DNA of 64,000 nt from Pararge aegeria (Eukaryota; Arthropoda; Insecta; Lepidoptera; Nymphalidae): contig NC_053197.1 of assembly GCF_905163445.1 (NCBI RefSeq), positions 15,376,001 to 15,440,000 of the forward strand, given 5' to 3'. Positions 37,201 to 50,399 of this stretch are shown here, in pieces; the first letter of the stretch is position 1; each line of letters opens with the position of its first letter. Made by a program: the position numbers and the translations under genes. The notes under the pieces are model-generated. The model worked only from the letters and a program-made list of their open reading frames with translations. It had not been told where the DNA came from and ran no database searches.

Positions 37201-37880
37201 CACTGAGAGACAAGTAGGTATCTGTGCAAGGCTAGCATCGGCAAGAGTTAAAAATCATATCCCCTGACAAGGGGTGAAATTTATGTTTCCACCTGCCAAA
37301 GTACAAACAGGTATTTCTGCACTGCACGTCCGGCAGGGTGATTTCGTATCTCGCGATAGCAATGCGACAGGCGTAGATCTTGCAATCACTGCTGTCAAAC
37401 GTCACTTTTCCATACAATAAAGTGACATTGACAGCAGTGATTGCAAGATTTACGCCTCTCGCATTGCTGTCGCGAGATACGGAATCACCCTGCGGTTAGC
37501 ATAGGCAGCAGTAAAACATTATAACCCCTGAAAAGGGGTAAAATTTATTGTCAAAACAACAAAACGGACAGGTATGTCTGCACGGTTAGCATACGAGCGA
37601 GTTAAAAATTATATCCCCTGACTTGGGATAAAATATATGTGTCCACCTACCAAAGCACGGCAATATGTATATTATTCATAAAAATAATATCATATAATCG
37701 TCAGTCATCTTAGTACCCATAACACAAGCTATTTTTTTTTTCATTTTTCAATTTACTTTTTTTTTTCAGGTAAAAGTTTGGTTTCAAAATAGAAGAATGA
37801 AATGGAAAAGAACTAAGGGGATTTCAAAGCACATAAAGAAAAAGGATTCAACAAAGGAATCAAATATGGCTGCGTTATAA
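33974..37880 (+). CDS. btn: Mox/Meox-class homeobox protein (buttonless-like)
   Basis: Three exons in matching phase (33974-34250, 37059-37213, 37770-37880) give 180 residues. The homeodomain covers about residues 101-160: RKERTAFSKAQIRSLEAEFE, RANYLTRLRRYEIAVALHLT, ERQVKVWFQNRRMKWKRTKG. NYLTRLRRYEIAV before LTERQVKVWFQNRRMKWKR is the Mox/Meox signature. Gln at homeodomain position 50 is present, so binding to TAAT-type sites is expected. Drosophila buttonless acts in dorsal median cell specification; vertebrate Meox genes act in somite mesoderm. The N-terminal part is acidic and aromatic (EEWEWQWGEPVLVKEEH) and includes VKEE, a possible SUMO site. The C-terminus after the homeodomain is only about 20 residues and lysine-rich. 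The acceptor at 36989 was excluded because it leads straight into a stop. The class is secure; orthology to btn is inferred. Confidence 0.9.
35033..35300 (-). mobile_element. Jockey-type LINE 3' end (actcagcagttgctc family)
   Basis: ggcaagaaactcagcagttg, tgagagataaaagcggagcc, cttccaagcaaccttgtcat and aagaaattcatcaattg are shared with 44976-45290 and 48345-48640. Confidence 0.65.
35649..35708. repeat. Two-unit tandem duplication (about 29 bp)
   Basis: gatgggtgaccgtagtggta and gtagtagca occur twice in direct succession. Confidence 0.85.
36153..36174. repeat. Perfect 8-bp hairpin
   Basis: cttccgac, loop aattat, gtcggaag. Confidence 0.8.
37059..37213 (+). CDS. btn: btn exon 2 (homeodomain helices 1, 2 and start of 3)
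   Basis: Acceptor ctgtcctcag, donor gtaggt right after ERQ, the classical homeobox intron position before VKVWFQN. It encodes MRSPSTAG and most of the homeodomain. Confidence 0.9.
37231..37675. mobile_element. MITE-like tandem units with nested palindrome in btn intron 2
   Basis: Three related units occur near 37231, 37494 and 37588: gg(c/t)tagcat, gttaaaaat(c/t)atatcccct, gacaaggggtgaaattta. The palindrome at 37333-37493 lies between the first two. A related piece is at 555-620. The first unit starts within about 20 bp of the exon 2 donor. Confidence 0.65.
37333..37493. repeat. 161-bp near-perfect palindrome
   Basis: The left arm starts gcagggtgatttcgtatctc and the right arm ends gagatacggaatcaccctgc. 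Arms of about 75 bp meet at a short centre (cacttttccatacaataaagtg). Only scattered mismatches are visible. Confidence 0.9.
37671..37732 (+). mobile_element. Truncated SINE, family 1 (copy 5)
   Basis: Only the 3' body part is present (cgtcagtcatcttagtaccc, ataacacaagcta). It lies directly before the pyrimidine tract of btn exon 3. Confidence 0.6.
37770..37880 (+). CDS. btn: btn exon 3 (recognition helix and C-terminus)
   Basis: Acceptor with a long pyrimidine run, tttttttttcag. It encodes VKVWFQNRRMKWKRTKG, then ISKHIKKKDSTKESNMAAL and TAA. Confidence 0.92.
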   Translation, partial: VKVWFQNRRMKWKRTKGISKHIKKKDSTKESNMAAL

Positions 37881-38142
37881 AATAATAACACCAAAATAAT
37901 TTAGTATTTTTAAAACTTAAGTACTTAGATACCTATAGGTTAGGTTGGGGAAAAAGTTTTTTGTAGTAAAATTTTAAAATGTATCGAATTTCTTCATTAG
38001 ATTCACTCATCTTCACAGTACGAAAAAAAAATAAAAAATCACACATTTTCCTAATTTGAAAACTAGTTCATACATACTATAATGCGAAAATACTTTTTCT
38101 CCAACCTATTGTATCGTTATTGGTTTACTATAAAAATAACGA

Positions 38143-38148
38143 AATAAA
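38143..38148 (+). terminator. Polyadenylation signal of the homeobox gene
   Basis: AATAAA 263 nt after the stop codon, in a plausible short 3' UTR. Confidence 0.55.
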
Positions 38149-41100
38149 CAAGTCTTTACCTAATTTAATTAATTTGTTTTATACCACTACAAGTTAGCCT
38201 TGTACTGCAATGTCACCTGATTCTAACTTAAATGCAGTCTTAAGATGATAGCGGGGGATTAGGCAGTTATATTGAACCTGGAAATTGGCGGAGTCCACCC
38301 CCGTGCCTCGGAGAGAACGTAAAAGCCGTCGGTACCTTTTATTACAACTTACTTGTGGTATTAATCGTTAAAGTCCACCAACCCGCATTGGAGCAGCATG
38401 GTGGGTATATGCTCTAAAACCGCCCTATTAGAGACAAAGCCCGTGCCTATCAATGGGCCGTTAATAAGATGCGTATGTGTTGTAACATCTATGGACACTT
38501 CTGATAGTACTGACAGTAGCGCAAAATTCAATGCATAAAATTCAAAATTCATTTATTTCAATTAGGCCTAATAGAAGCAAACTGTTTTTAGTGACTATCT
38601 ACAACATAAAGATATTACCTGTAAAATGCTAAAATCAATTGAACGAAAGCGTTTTTCGGCACTTTAAACGGAAATTGTAATCGATTTTAGACAGATTTGG
38701 GTCAGTATATTAACGAAAAATTACCTTCGGGCAGCCGTAATGGAAAGAAAAACAAAGTTCAGGACAGGATATGTTTATTAGACAAAGTCATACCTCGGGC
38801 ACGTAGACATCGGGTGCCGGGCGCAAAAACTAAAATAATGTAAACTATATAACACACTATCTTTGGAAGAAACTAAAACATCCGGGCAATGAGGCCTTAT
38901 GAGTTTGTTCGTCGTTTGCGAGACACGGGAATTAAAAAAAACAATTCTCGAAACTTCCAAAACACTAAGTCACCATACACGCAGCGTCGCCACGAAAATG
39001 ATTCGTCATTTTACGCTTGCTGTACGCTTTCATGCAGCTTCCATGCAGCGTACGATGACGAATACGACTCCATACAGCGAAGCCACTTGGGTGGTGGCGT
39101 TAAAATATTATTTATATAACAATTTTTGCATATTAAGGCGAAGTCTTCTCGATGTCTAATAACCGTTAATAACAGTTTGTGGTCATACTTAATCATCATA
39201 TTCGCTATGATTAAATTTTATGATTTAGTATTACGTGTTAAGAAAATAGTAATTATTTAACTTATGTCAGCTTCTGGCCAATAAGTTGACTTGAAATACT
39301 AATTCTTTACTGTGTCACCATAATAAATGTCACACATGTTTGTGCATCATTATGGTCAGATTAATTGGTCAGGACGTGTCAGGGGGCGGAGCAACAAAAA
39401 TGTTCGATGTTAAGTCACTATTTACTTAATACGATTTAACTTTTTCAATAATTAAATTAACATAATATTATATACTTAAAGAGATTAACAAGCCCGCACC
39501 TAAAAATATATGATTGCTTTTTATCACACAATACAGAGTGTATATCTTTACATTAAAATTGTCGACTTACTGAGTTATGTCAACATTATGTATAGACTGG
39601 CATGATTATATAAATCTATACAAATTGACAGCCAACTCAAGCCAGAGGATTGCTTACTGATACTAACTAAACTTTACACAAATCTCGTTACGAAATCGAC
39701 AGGTATAAATGTTCCCTGTGGTAAAAGATAGCACTATTTTGACACCTGTCAATTTAGTTAAGATTAGTGTACAACAAAACTATTTAACTGTTTTTAGCTT
39801 TAATATATTTTTTATAAATGATCATAATAAAGACTTTCTATCGAAGTCCGCTTATTAAATAACACCAGTCAGGTTACAAAAAAAAACGCATACATTTACA
39901 TATTTACATTTTCATTCTAAATATATAAAAATAGTTACTACAATTCTCTTGTTTAACTAATTTTGTTTTTCTATTTACAGTTCCCTGCTCATAATCGGTA
40001 TTTATATGTAAAATTCCAACTTAATTTGGGTCTTTTGTCTAAGGCTCTGTCATATTAAACGTAATATACCAGATAATTAAAAAACAAAACTCAAGTTTAC
40101 AGATTTATCAAATATAACTTCGCACGTTTTGTAGAAATATAAGTTTATAACACTTGCCCCACTTTGTAATATATATTGAGGAGACATTTGTATATCAAAT
40201 AATGAATTATTACAATTTTACTTCATTACATATTAATAAGTTCATCAAGTAAGCGTGCTATAAGAATTTTATGAATATTTGGACACTTAACAAAGGCCAA
40301 CGCAAGGAGATTTACAAACAGATAATATTATTCTCTAACGCAAATAAAGTTTCTTTACTTTAGTTGTGTGACAAAAATACCAAATTTAAAATTGGAATCT
40401 TATTTTTAAAGGGCACTATTTCGAATCGAGAAGCATCGCCTTAACACACTATTTAACTGTACATTCTAAATGTCAACAATGGACCGTATCCTAGGATATT
40501 TGACCAAAAATAAAATACTAGTAATTGTCAACAATAGATATATGTTTAACTTACAAATCTCAACCATGAGCTTTAATTACCAAATATAAAATTGGATTAA
40601 TTCATAGTCTAAGCTCTGGTGAACGTTTTGTTCTCGGTGCTTATACATCGTCAACTATGATGATATCGACACTTAGCTAACAATACAGCGTAAGCCGAAA
40701 TGGATGAGTTGGTTGTTTTTATCTAATTTGCACGGATACTTGTTATATATAAAAAATAGACCCGTATAAACACTTTAACAAATATATCACCAGCTCTTAG
40801 TGTGTGTGTTTTATTTACAAAAGTGCACCGTGACATACAATCGTACTATCTCAAGGACCACCAGGCACTGAATCACTTGTTATTTAGAAATTCGTAGACA
40901 TTGATATAAAAAACTTAAGATTTAAGCAATTTAGTGAATTTAGTAATGTTGCGGCTCGAAATATTAGTGGCAGTGTCGGTCGCACAATACATATCTCTTT
41001 TTAGACTTAAATGAAGTTTTTTTTTAAAATTTTAATAATTTACTAATCTAGTTACTTATGCTTGTAACCAGTAACAGAACTTCATTCTTCGTAAAGTTGA

Positions 41101-44100
41101 AAGTTTGTCATTTTTCTATATCAATGCTATGGATATTTTTTTATGTATTCGTCACATATTTATAAGTACAGTTATTTGTAATAAAACTTATATTTTTTTG
41201 GAAAATACACTTATGGAATATATCGCACATTAAATTGGTCGCTATATCAGTATTATTAATATTTTTTTGTTCCTATACAGTTTTAAGCGGTTTTGATTAA
41301 AACTTTTAGTCCAAGAGGCAGTGGTAATATTTAAAGTATTTACTTCAAACAAATTGCGAAATCTGATTGGCACATCTTGATTTCCATACTAAGGTAAATT
41401 TACCACCAGCTCTTAGAGACTATTTCTTAGGAATTAATGAGTCTATTTGAATTTTTTATCATCAGAGTATCACACATTTCTCACAAACTTTTTTTAACTA
41501 TAATGATGCATTTTTTGAGATATTGTCTATTGTCCGATTTTTTGGTAGGTTTAGTACTACAACTATCCGAGATAGTTCAAGAGGCCAAGAAATAAATTGG
41601 GGGACACGTTTCATAAAAGTCAAAAGGCTTTACAGTTGTACTTTCATACTTTTACAAAACTACCAATTTATGACACTGGCTCTACGACTATATAACATCT
41701 GAATTAGTTTCTATGAAACACTAATATTACAATGGAAAAATATGCTTCAGTGATTTTCATACTATAATTACCACATAGTTTATACATTTTTTTCTTGAGT
41801 GCAATTGTAGCGTTTATATTTTATTTAGCATTCGAGCAGCATGTTGGGTTAGGTTAGGTTTGGTGGGCTCTATATCCCATTCAAAACGATGAGCCTTTCA
41901 GTCGACATATTACAAACAGGCTGTTACACCATTACGCCACAATTACAGAACCAATTTTTTGTGACAGTTTTTTTTTGTTTATATATATTTATACAATGGT
42001 CAAGCGTGGTGGGTCAAAGTCCAAATTCCTCTTCTGCTATGATAGTGAGAATTACAGGAGTAGGTGGACATCAAAGCGAGGGCCATAGCGGCTCTAAGGA
42101 CGCAGTTGGATGGTTTGACCTTTTAACATGCTGAAGAAGATACTGACGATAAATCTTTTTTATATGCTGCATTTACGCACTTTCCGCTTTGACACTAGCA
42201 GGGCTAGCATATACACCACGATATAATTATCTCTACGCGTTAATCTTATTTTTGCTATTGAGATAGACGTAATAATGGGTAGAGACAACTCTCCCGACGC
42301 TAGTATATACTATCCCCAATTCTCAAGATTTCTTGATTTTAGTCTTAAAGAAAAATAATTTTAATAATAATTATTATTCTACAATTTAACTACAAAACTA
42401 AATAAAATATAAGCACTCAAGCACCTTGTAATATGTACGTTTAAATTAATTGTCTACCCTTCATGCAAGTGATATGAGGTTTGCTTTGTGATAAATAAAT
42501 TATAAATGCATGTTTTCTTTTTACCTGACTAGAAAATTTTGAATGTTCTAATAATATAAATAATAATAGTAGTTCTTTTTGTCATATTTTTAAAAATAAA
42601 ATGCACTTTTACCTCTGGACAGTCGTGTGCTCTATTTTTTTTTTTTTTAATGTTTAAATAAGACCAGCCAGAAAAATAGACTAAACAGTAGATTTTGAGT
42701 ATCCAATCACGTCAATATAGTCAAAGTACATTTTACAGATATAAGATCTTGGAGAAATTTTTAAATAATAAAAAAAGGTGGTTTGAATAAAAAAAATCAG
42801 TATTACAAAGTGTATTTGAAATTTAATAGCTTTTTTATGTATTTGATGAGCATAAATACTTAAATGTAATTCAATAAATAAAGCGATGAAGAGTCAGCCT
42901 GCATATCATTTGCACAAATACTCCTTTTTAACTCCTACACTATACTAGTGATTTAAAGCCAATCGCACATTGGATACTATTGCTAAAGCTAAAGTTGCTT
43001 GTGCTACTTGAATTGCTTTAGCAACCAACCAATTTCGTAATAATTGTTCGTCAAATAAGCTTTCATTCGGTCATTTGAGAAGCTCACTGTTGCAAAACCA
43101 TTTGGAACTCAAGCGTACATAGAATTGTGATGTCTACATCTCTCTAGAGTGTTGTACAATATTACATTAATCATCACATAATTGACTTTCAATAGTATTC
43201 CTATTTGTTGAGTGGCTATTGGTACAAACTAAATTTGTACTGTCTGTGATTTAAGTTCAGCTGTTAAAGCTATACCATAGATCTCACATGTGTCTATGGT
43301 TTCCACAAGCAACTATAATCCTTCTTTTCTTAACTGTATGTGTCTGTGAGTAAACATTAATTGCTTGAGGAACTTTATAAAGTTTGTTTACAGCAAACTA
43401 CAGTGACTTCAGTAAAGTCAATACAGGACTGGTTGCTCATGCAATAGTTGCCAATGTGCAGACAGCCTAATAATAGTTAGTAATAATAATTAATTATAAT
43501 ATTTAACATAATTTTACGCCATCATTATTCACAGCTCGAAAATCCAACTTTCTTACACTAATATATACACTTTTAAGGCTTTCTGGTGTTCTCACTTACA
43601 TATTGCTGTGCCTCGGACACAAAAAAAAAACACTTTTTTGAGGCATTTACAGTTTAAACACTACGTACGAAAATAGGCTATTTTTTTTGTTAATAATTTA
43701 GGAGTCACTCGCGACTGGTCAAACCTCTTTATTAGTTCCGACACTTTATACAACAATTTTTTAACAAAACACTGTTTTTTCCCTATTTTTCCATCATACT
43801 AGCTCAGATTAAAAGAAAAAGATGACACACAACAGTCAAATATAGGCTAATTTAACAAGCCTATCACATCTCAGTGATACTTGTGTCTGGTGAAGGGAGC
43901 TCAGAAATTCCTTATTCTGTTCACCAAACCCTGAAGATGACCTAAATGCAGTTTTATTTAGCTTCATTTGAGGGTTTTTTCATTACTACATCTATCTTTT
44001 TCTTTTAGTCAATGAAATCACTTCACTCAGTCACAGAATTTCCTAGGGATTTTCTTCTAAAGGGATCATTCTACTTTCTAAATCAGTCTACAGTAGTCGC

Positions 44101-44139
44101 GAGTTGCGGTCGCTATACAACCACGAATATCAGGTTTCG
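38149..44139. other. Intergenic / 3' UTR region without recognisable gene
   Basis: 6 kb, strongly AT-rich. A SINE family 2 tail lies at 38180-38300 (-) and a LINE tail at 38535-38575 (-). From 39.2 to 43.7 kb I see no repeat family, RNA gene or coding region I can support. The part nearest 44139 is probably 3' UTR of the minus-strand gene. Confidence 0.5.
43953..43958 (-). terminator. Candidate polyadenylation signal of the large minus-strand gene
   Basis: AATAAA on the minus strand about 180 nt after the stop codon. Another lies at 43728-43733. AT-richness makes either a weak call. Confidence 0.3.
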
Positions 44140-44841
44140 TTATGGTCTCTGATCTGTAAAAGATTGACTCACAGATGTTGCAACAATTTGACTTGTTGAT
44201 GCAACAATTTGACTTGCACTACTTGCAAAAGGTATAATCATCTGATTTGACACAGTCTGTGGTATCACTGTCAACGATTTAGGTATTTTTGGTAGTATCA
44301 TTTGACTTGGCGTCATACATATACTCGGCGTTAATATAGTTTCACTTGTTATAGACACAGATGGACCTAATTGTGGTATTTTCATTGGTGTTGTTACCAA
44401 TAGTGGCGAGGACACTGAGGGTGTGAACGTCTGCGAGGTTACAGTTGCAGTTTTAGATGGTATAGGAGCTATTGTTATATTCTTTAACCCAACATTTTTG
44501 AGTATTGTTGCAGCGTTTGCCCCTATTTGTAATTCTGGCATGTTCTTTTTGTCACCTTCTCTGTCTGAGGTGATATTTTGTAACACTGTACCTCCGTTGC
44601 CAAGTAAAGTAGATGGTTGTAGTTCAGTTACTATTGTTTCGTCGCTAGAGGGCATTCTAGTTTTCGCTTCTTTTTCTTGTAGCCTCTTTTGCCTTTCTCG
44701 ACGTATGAGGCACATTCTATTGTAGTCTTCAAAGGTTATATGATATCTGGTCCCCGCGGATAGTACTTGAACTAAGCTAGGTAAGCTGTGACCGTCAACA
44801 GCTACTTTGGGCGTTTCTCGGGCGACTCTTGCTAGGTTTTC
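44140..44841 (-). CDS. Large gene, exon 9 (terminal)
   Basis: Acceptor TTTTTCTTCAG, phase 0, 233 codons and TAA. It encodes ENLARVARETPKVAVDGHSL, then YHITFEDYNRMCLIRRERQK RLQEKEAK and a Ser/Thr/Ile/Gln-rich tail (SASQIVASTSQIVATSVSQS). Confidence 0.87.
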   Translation of the reverse strand, partial: ENLARVARETPKVAVDGHSLPSLVQVLSAGTRYHITFEDYNRMCLIRRERQKRLQEKEAKTRMPSSDETIVTELQPSTLLGNGGTVLQNITSDREGDKKNMPELQIGANAATILKNVGLKNITIAPIPSKTATVTSQTFTPSVSSPLLVTTPMKIPQLGPSVSITSETILTPSICMTPSQMILPKIPKSLTVIPQTVSNQMIIPFASSASQIVASTSQIVATSVSQSFTDQRP

Positions 44842-47800
44842 CTGAAGAAAAAAAGTGAAAGTTATTTTGAGAAATAAGTACGTTCGTTGACTATCAAAAT
44901 TAGAAATTAAGTAACAATTATTATACAGCATTTTAAAAACCATTAAAAACAATTCTTCTTGCACATATCGTTTACGAAATTCAAATTCAAAATTCATTTA
45001 TTTCAATTAGGCCTAATATAAGCACTTTTGAAACTTCAAGTCTGTCTGTTTGTAGTGACACTACCACCGGTTCGGAAGGCAGATTCTACCGAGACGAAGA
45101 AGGCAAGAAACTCAGCAGTTGCTCTTTTCCAACATCAACAATTTAAATTTTATATTTTAACATTATTTTTCTATCTTGTGAGAGATGAAAGCGGAGGCGG
45201 ATGCTTCCAAGCAACCTTGTCATTAAGAAATTCATCAATTGTATAGAAACCTCCCTGTAATAAATGTGTTTTTACATATTCTTTTGTAATTATGATTCCC
45301 AAGGTAATTTTTGACCTGCCAATGCATAAGTTTAAAAAATTTGTTTGAAACACATTTAATAAATCGAGGTTACTATAAGATTGATGCATTTCTTAACGAC
45401 AAGGCTGCTTGGAAGCAGGCTCCGGTCTTATCTCTCACAAGATAGAAAATTTAATAGATTTTAACTGTAAAATGATGTAGAAAAAAGCACGGTTACGGCA
45501 CAAGCAGTTTCTAGCCGGCTCTTCCGGTAGTAGAGTCATTACAAACAGACTGACTTGACGTTTTAAAAGTGCTTATAAACTGGACCTACTTGAAATAAAT
45601 GAATTTACCATTTTTTGAATTTTTGAATTTTGCTTTCCAGTTTACAGATGATAGCTACTAAGGAACTGTATACATTAAACCTTTTATGCTTAAGCATAGG
45701 ACGTACACGTAAACTTGAAACTCACACAAGAGGTTCTAAACATTTATAAATTAGCACTATCAGAAATGGGATTAGAATCTAAAAAGTGGTTGGTTAAATA
45801 CCGGAAAAGAGAAGAAAAGCAACTTACAGGTGTAATAGGCATGAGCGTGGGTCTCCATCCCTTATTATTAGCTTTTTGCTTTTTCGGCGTGTCCGCTTTG
45901 TGTTCTTTCTTTTCTTTAACTGACTCGGACTTTTCTTTTTTATCTTTAATTAGTCCGGGCATTTCTTTCTTTTCTCTCGGAGGCTCAAACGTTGGTGGAG
46001 GTAAGGGTGCCGCTGCAACTTCAGTTGGGTCTGATGCAGAAACTCCTTTTACTAATTGTTGTATATTGTGTAAGACATTTTGAATAGCTTTCCGGCCTTG
46101 AGCATTAGGGGTATTAATAGCTATTAGTTCGGGTGGTAATGGCTTGTTTTTCTTATCGCTTTTAGGCTTAGGCTTAGGCAGTGGTGGAGGCATGAATTTT
46201 TTATGGTCTTTTTCTTCAGAATTCTGATTGGATTTGAGCAAACTTTTACCGTTCAACGACGGTTTTTTACGGAATTCTATTAAACTGACCGATTCTCTTC
46301 TAGGTTCCGAAGGCACATTATCGTACGCTCGTAACCTGCTTTGTACCGACGTGCTATAATTTGCAGCGTGTGGTGACGCGTTGTGGGATAACACCAGATC
46401 GCCATTTCTAAAGTATTTTTCTAGTAAAATCAAGTGTCTTAAGAAGCTAGATTGATTTCCATACGGCCTTTGAAGTTCATTCCACAATTTCTTAGTTTCA
46501 ACATCGTACTGAATCATGGTGTTGCATTTCTCCCAACCTTCAGGAGTTACGCCTTTGATATTATTGAACTCTATGTTACACTGTAAATTCATTTCTTCCT
46601 CTCCAGGGAATAATTCTCGAACCGATATTGAAGGATTGGTTTCTAATCTTTTAACTGGGTTGGAATATTTCGCCTCAGAATGTTTCTTTGGTTCTTTTTC
46701 ACCTGTAGTTTTCTTTGAAAGTTCGCTGAGATTTCTCTTGACTTGGGTAAAACTTTCGGACATTTGCCATTTGTTTTTAAGTAAGTTTATATCAGCTGGT
46801 CTTTTATTTGGTATAGTTTCTATGGTACATTCGTCGTTTAGAGTTATATTTTTGAAAACACTCATCTCTTTTGCTTTTTCTGTATCAAACATTTCAATAT
46901 CCTGGACATCCTTTTTAGGTGGTTTGTCTTTGTGTACGAAAATATGTCCAAGTTTTTGAACGCGTTTCGAATTTTTATCACTGATTCTTTGCAGTTGGCC
47001 AGGTTTTTGAATTCCGAGATTATGCATTTTGAGAATGTTTTTCTGTTTTTGAGTTAAATTAGTGTTATGTTGGAATTGTGCTGGGTTGTTTTGTTTCTGA
47101 AGTAGATATCTTAGTTCAGTCTGTTTGTCGATGGGAACTAGTGAGGAATCGAGATCTGTTACCATGTCTGGTACCGTCTCTGTTTCCGAGGCATCACTTG
47201 GTGGATTGGTTTCTGAAGGTTTCGCTCCTGGAACTGGTATTTTATTAGACGATATAAGACTTTCTATATCTTCTTCCAAGGATTGTGGAGGTTTAGGTTC
47301 CTCAAACACGTCTTCTCTTGGTTTTTCTTTTTCTGGCGAACTTTCTGTAGTTCTTTCCGATGATTCACTATATGATTCCTGTTTTTCAGGTTCTGTTGAC
47401 TTTCTCTGTTTGGATTTCGTCCGTGCCTTTTTCTTTTGTTTATTAGCGCTAGTATTACAGTCTTCTAGGTCTTTACTATCGTCAGCGTCTTGGTTTAGTT
47501 CAGGTGGGATTTCTATATTGTAGATTTGGAGAAGTCTGCAAAGAATTAGCTTTGTAAATAATAATATTTACTTAAGGGATATTTCACAGATGTTTCAAAA
47601 TTTATTGATAGAGAAAATGAAAATCTAAAAATGGCCTATCAGCGTATTTCAAAAGGCAAGATATTTATTATCCTGTCTACCTATTAGAGGAGGTCTTTGA
47701 GCTGCAGTTTAATTAGGATGTAATGAATTCTCCATTCGCTAAAATAACCTAGTTACTTACTTGCGCGTGTATGCCCGTGCATGCTTGTCCTTATGCCCAG

Positions 47801-50364
47801 GACGCTGTAGAAGCGTGCAGAAGTAACGGCACACCTTACATAAGACTGGCCTCTCGTGGAACTCGACTGGTATGCCAGCCTCTTTCAGCAGTGGATTGAG
47901 ATCAGTGTAACCCTGAAAAAATGTGTTCAGAAAATCAGAATAATTAATGTCTAAGTGTAGCTTTTGGAAATCATAAAGCTGGTTACGCACATGATGAAAG
48001 TGCCTTGAAAACTCATGTTGACCCTCGTATCAAGAGGTTAGTTAATCACATAGTGAAGTGTAACTTATGGTGCTTGAAGAGTCTGCATAGACAGCGGCGT
48101 CAGATTTTGTGATTTGTCACGTTGTTGAGGGTTTACCGTAGTTATAGAGTAGACTTGGACAATTAGTTAATCACGTGTCGTTAGAATGGTGGATAAGACT
48201 GAGAAATCCGTCTTAAACTCCTGTTGCTATTGGGAATGTTGCACAGTTTAAAATATTATTGTTGTATTTAAAGCGTTGATTGAAAGTCTGTTGGCACAAA
48301 TTGCTGCAGATATAGATATCGGCGACATAAAGCCGTAATGAATAAAGAACAAAATTCAAAATTAATTTAATTCACTTTTGAAATGTCAATTCTGTCTGTT
48401 TGTAGTGACTCTACCCGAGGTTCGGAAGGCAGATTCTATCGAGAAGAAGCCGGCCAGAAACTCAGCAGTTGCTCTTTTGCAACATCAACTGTTTACATTT
48501 TACATTTTTCATTTGGACATACATTTTTCTATCTTGTGAGAGATTAAAGCGGAGCCAGATGCTTCCAAGCAACCAACATTGAGAAATTCATCAATTTCAT
48601 CAAGCGTTTACTCAATCCCATAAATTACTTCTGTACCAAAGGTAATATGTAGATGACACTAATTTATGACCATTTCTTGTATACATAGACTGATATGTTG
48701 TCTTAAAAATACTATATTATTATACATATATGAGCAGCTATCAGCTGTGTCAATGATCTAAACTGTAAAAACTACTAACTCTACTCATAGCGGGATTGTA
48801 AAACCATAAATCTATAATTCAAATTAGTACATGGTGTGCGACCCTTGAAAACCCCTGTTGACCCCAGTTGCTACAGATATGGATAATATAAAGATATTTC
48901 CTCACATAGTGTATGAAGTGTAGGTTATTGTGCTAACAGAGGCGACAGTGAGCGCTTGACGGCTTGATTATGTGTGACCCTTGAAGACCTGTGTTGACCC
49001 CAGTTATATAAGGCTAGTTACTCACATGATGGATGAAGTGTAGATTATGGTGTTTCGTGAGCCGACACCGGCATAGAACACACGCCATGAGGGGTGTCAG
49101 AGAGCGATAGTGCTCCGCGCACAGAGGGATCGTGTGCAGGCCCGGGTAGTCGCACTCCAGCTTCAGCTACAAACAAAACTTAACATCAACTCGCTGCTGA
49201 TACAAATCGCGTGAGCTCATTTATATTTTTCAACTAGCTGCGGCATGTTTTTAACATTGCTAGTGAGATGATAGCGATAAATGCTAAACTAGAGCTACAA
49301 GGTTTCCAAACGGTCTAAGAACATGCCTACAAAAAACTTAGCCGGCTGTTCTTATTGTTATAAATGTCTCACAATGTAATTTAAAACTATTAAATATTTA
49401 AATATATTATTTAATGAATGAATGAATACACTTTTACTGTACACCACATAAACATATACAACAAGTAGTAAAGTTATAAATAAAAATTTAACAAAAAGTA
49501 TATAAGTACGCGGCCTTATCGCTACATGGCGATCTCTTCGAGGCAACCAATGGATTACCTTTGGATGAATGAATTAATGAATGATATAAAGGTGACTAAA
49601 GCTAGGAGGGTTCCAAACGGGCCCTGGTCTAAGGAGAGCCCACAACAAACTTAGCCAGATTTTTAACACACCTTTGGGAGCATTATGTAGAACTCTCAGG
49701 CATGCAAGTTTCCTCACGATGTTTTCCTTCACCGTTGAAGCGAATGATAATTTAATTACTTTAAACGCACATTACTTGAAAAGTTAGAGGTGCGTGCTGG
49801 GATTCGAACTCGGCTCCCCGAAAGTGAAGTCGAGCTCCTACCAAATTACCGTTGTTTATGCCGTTTATTATTACACATATATTATTTGGATATTATTTCC
49901 ACTTGTGCGTCAGTGCTCTGAGAGTTGATACAGCTGTGGGAGAAGGTAATTTTTTATCCTTTCCCCGGGGAGATAATTGTCTCCTGTCTCAGGATATAAA
50001 GCCCGTGGACAAATGGACAGCATTTGCATGGGCAGAGGACAATTATCAAAAAATTCTCTATATCCAGCAGCTTCATCAACTCTCAGAGCACCGGCGCACA
50101 AGTGGAAATAATATCGAAATAATATATGTGTCCAATTCCATGTTTCCGTTATTTAGCAGGTGGACACGCTCTGCTGAGGTAATAGGGTCCCATTTTATTT
50201 CATTTTATTTATTTATTTAAGAGCACTAACAACATACATATAACACATTTTTTAAACAAAGCACACACACAAAAACATGGACTGATATGCACGTCAATGA
50301 CAAGTGCACATAGCATTGACAAAGCGTCATGTAAACTTAATTTGCAAAAAAATTTACACAAAAT

Positions 50365-50399
<35 letters not shown>

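Noticed and set aside
36863..37267. 134-codon frame covering most of the homeobox as if intronless
   Set aside because: It reads through the exon 2 donor gtaggt into repeat DNA and upstream into intron. The homeodomain is completed only by splicing to 37770.
38889..39199. Overlapping frames of 60-86 codons on both strands
   Set aside because: Mutual shadows with no recognisable motif or splice support.
41843..41862. ttaggttagg resembling the insect telomere repeat
   Set aside because: Only two to three imperfect units in interior DNA; most likely chance.
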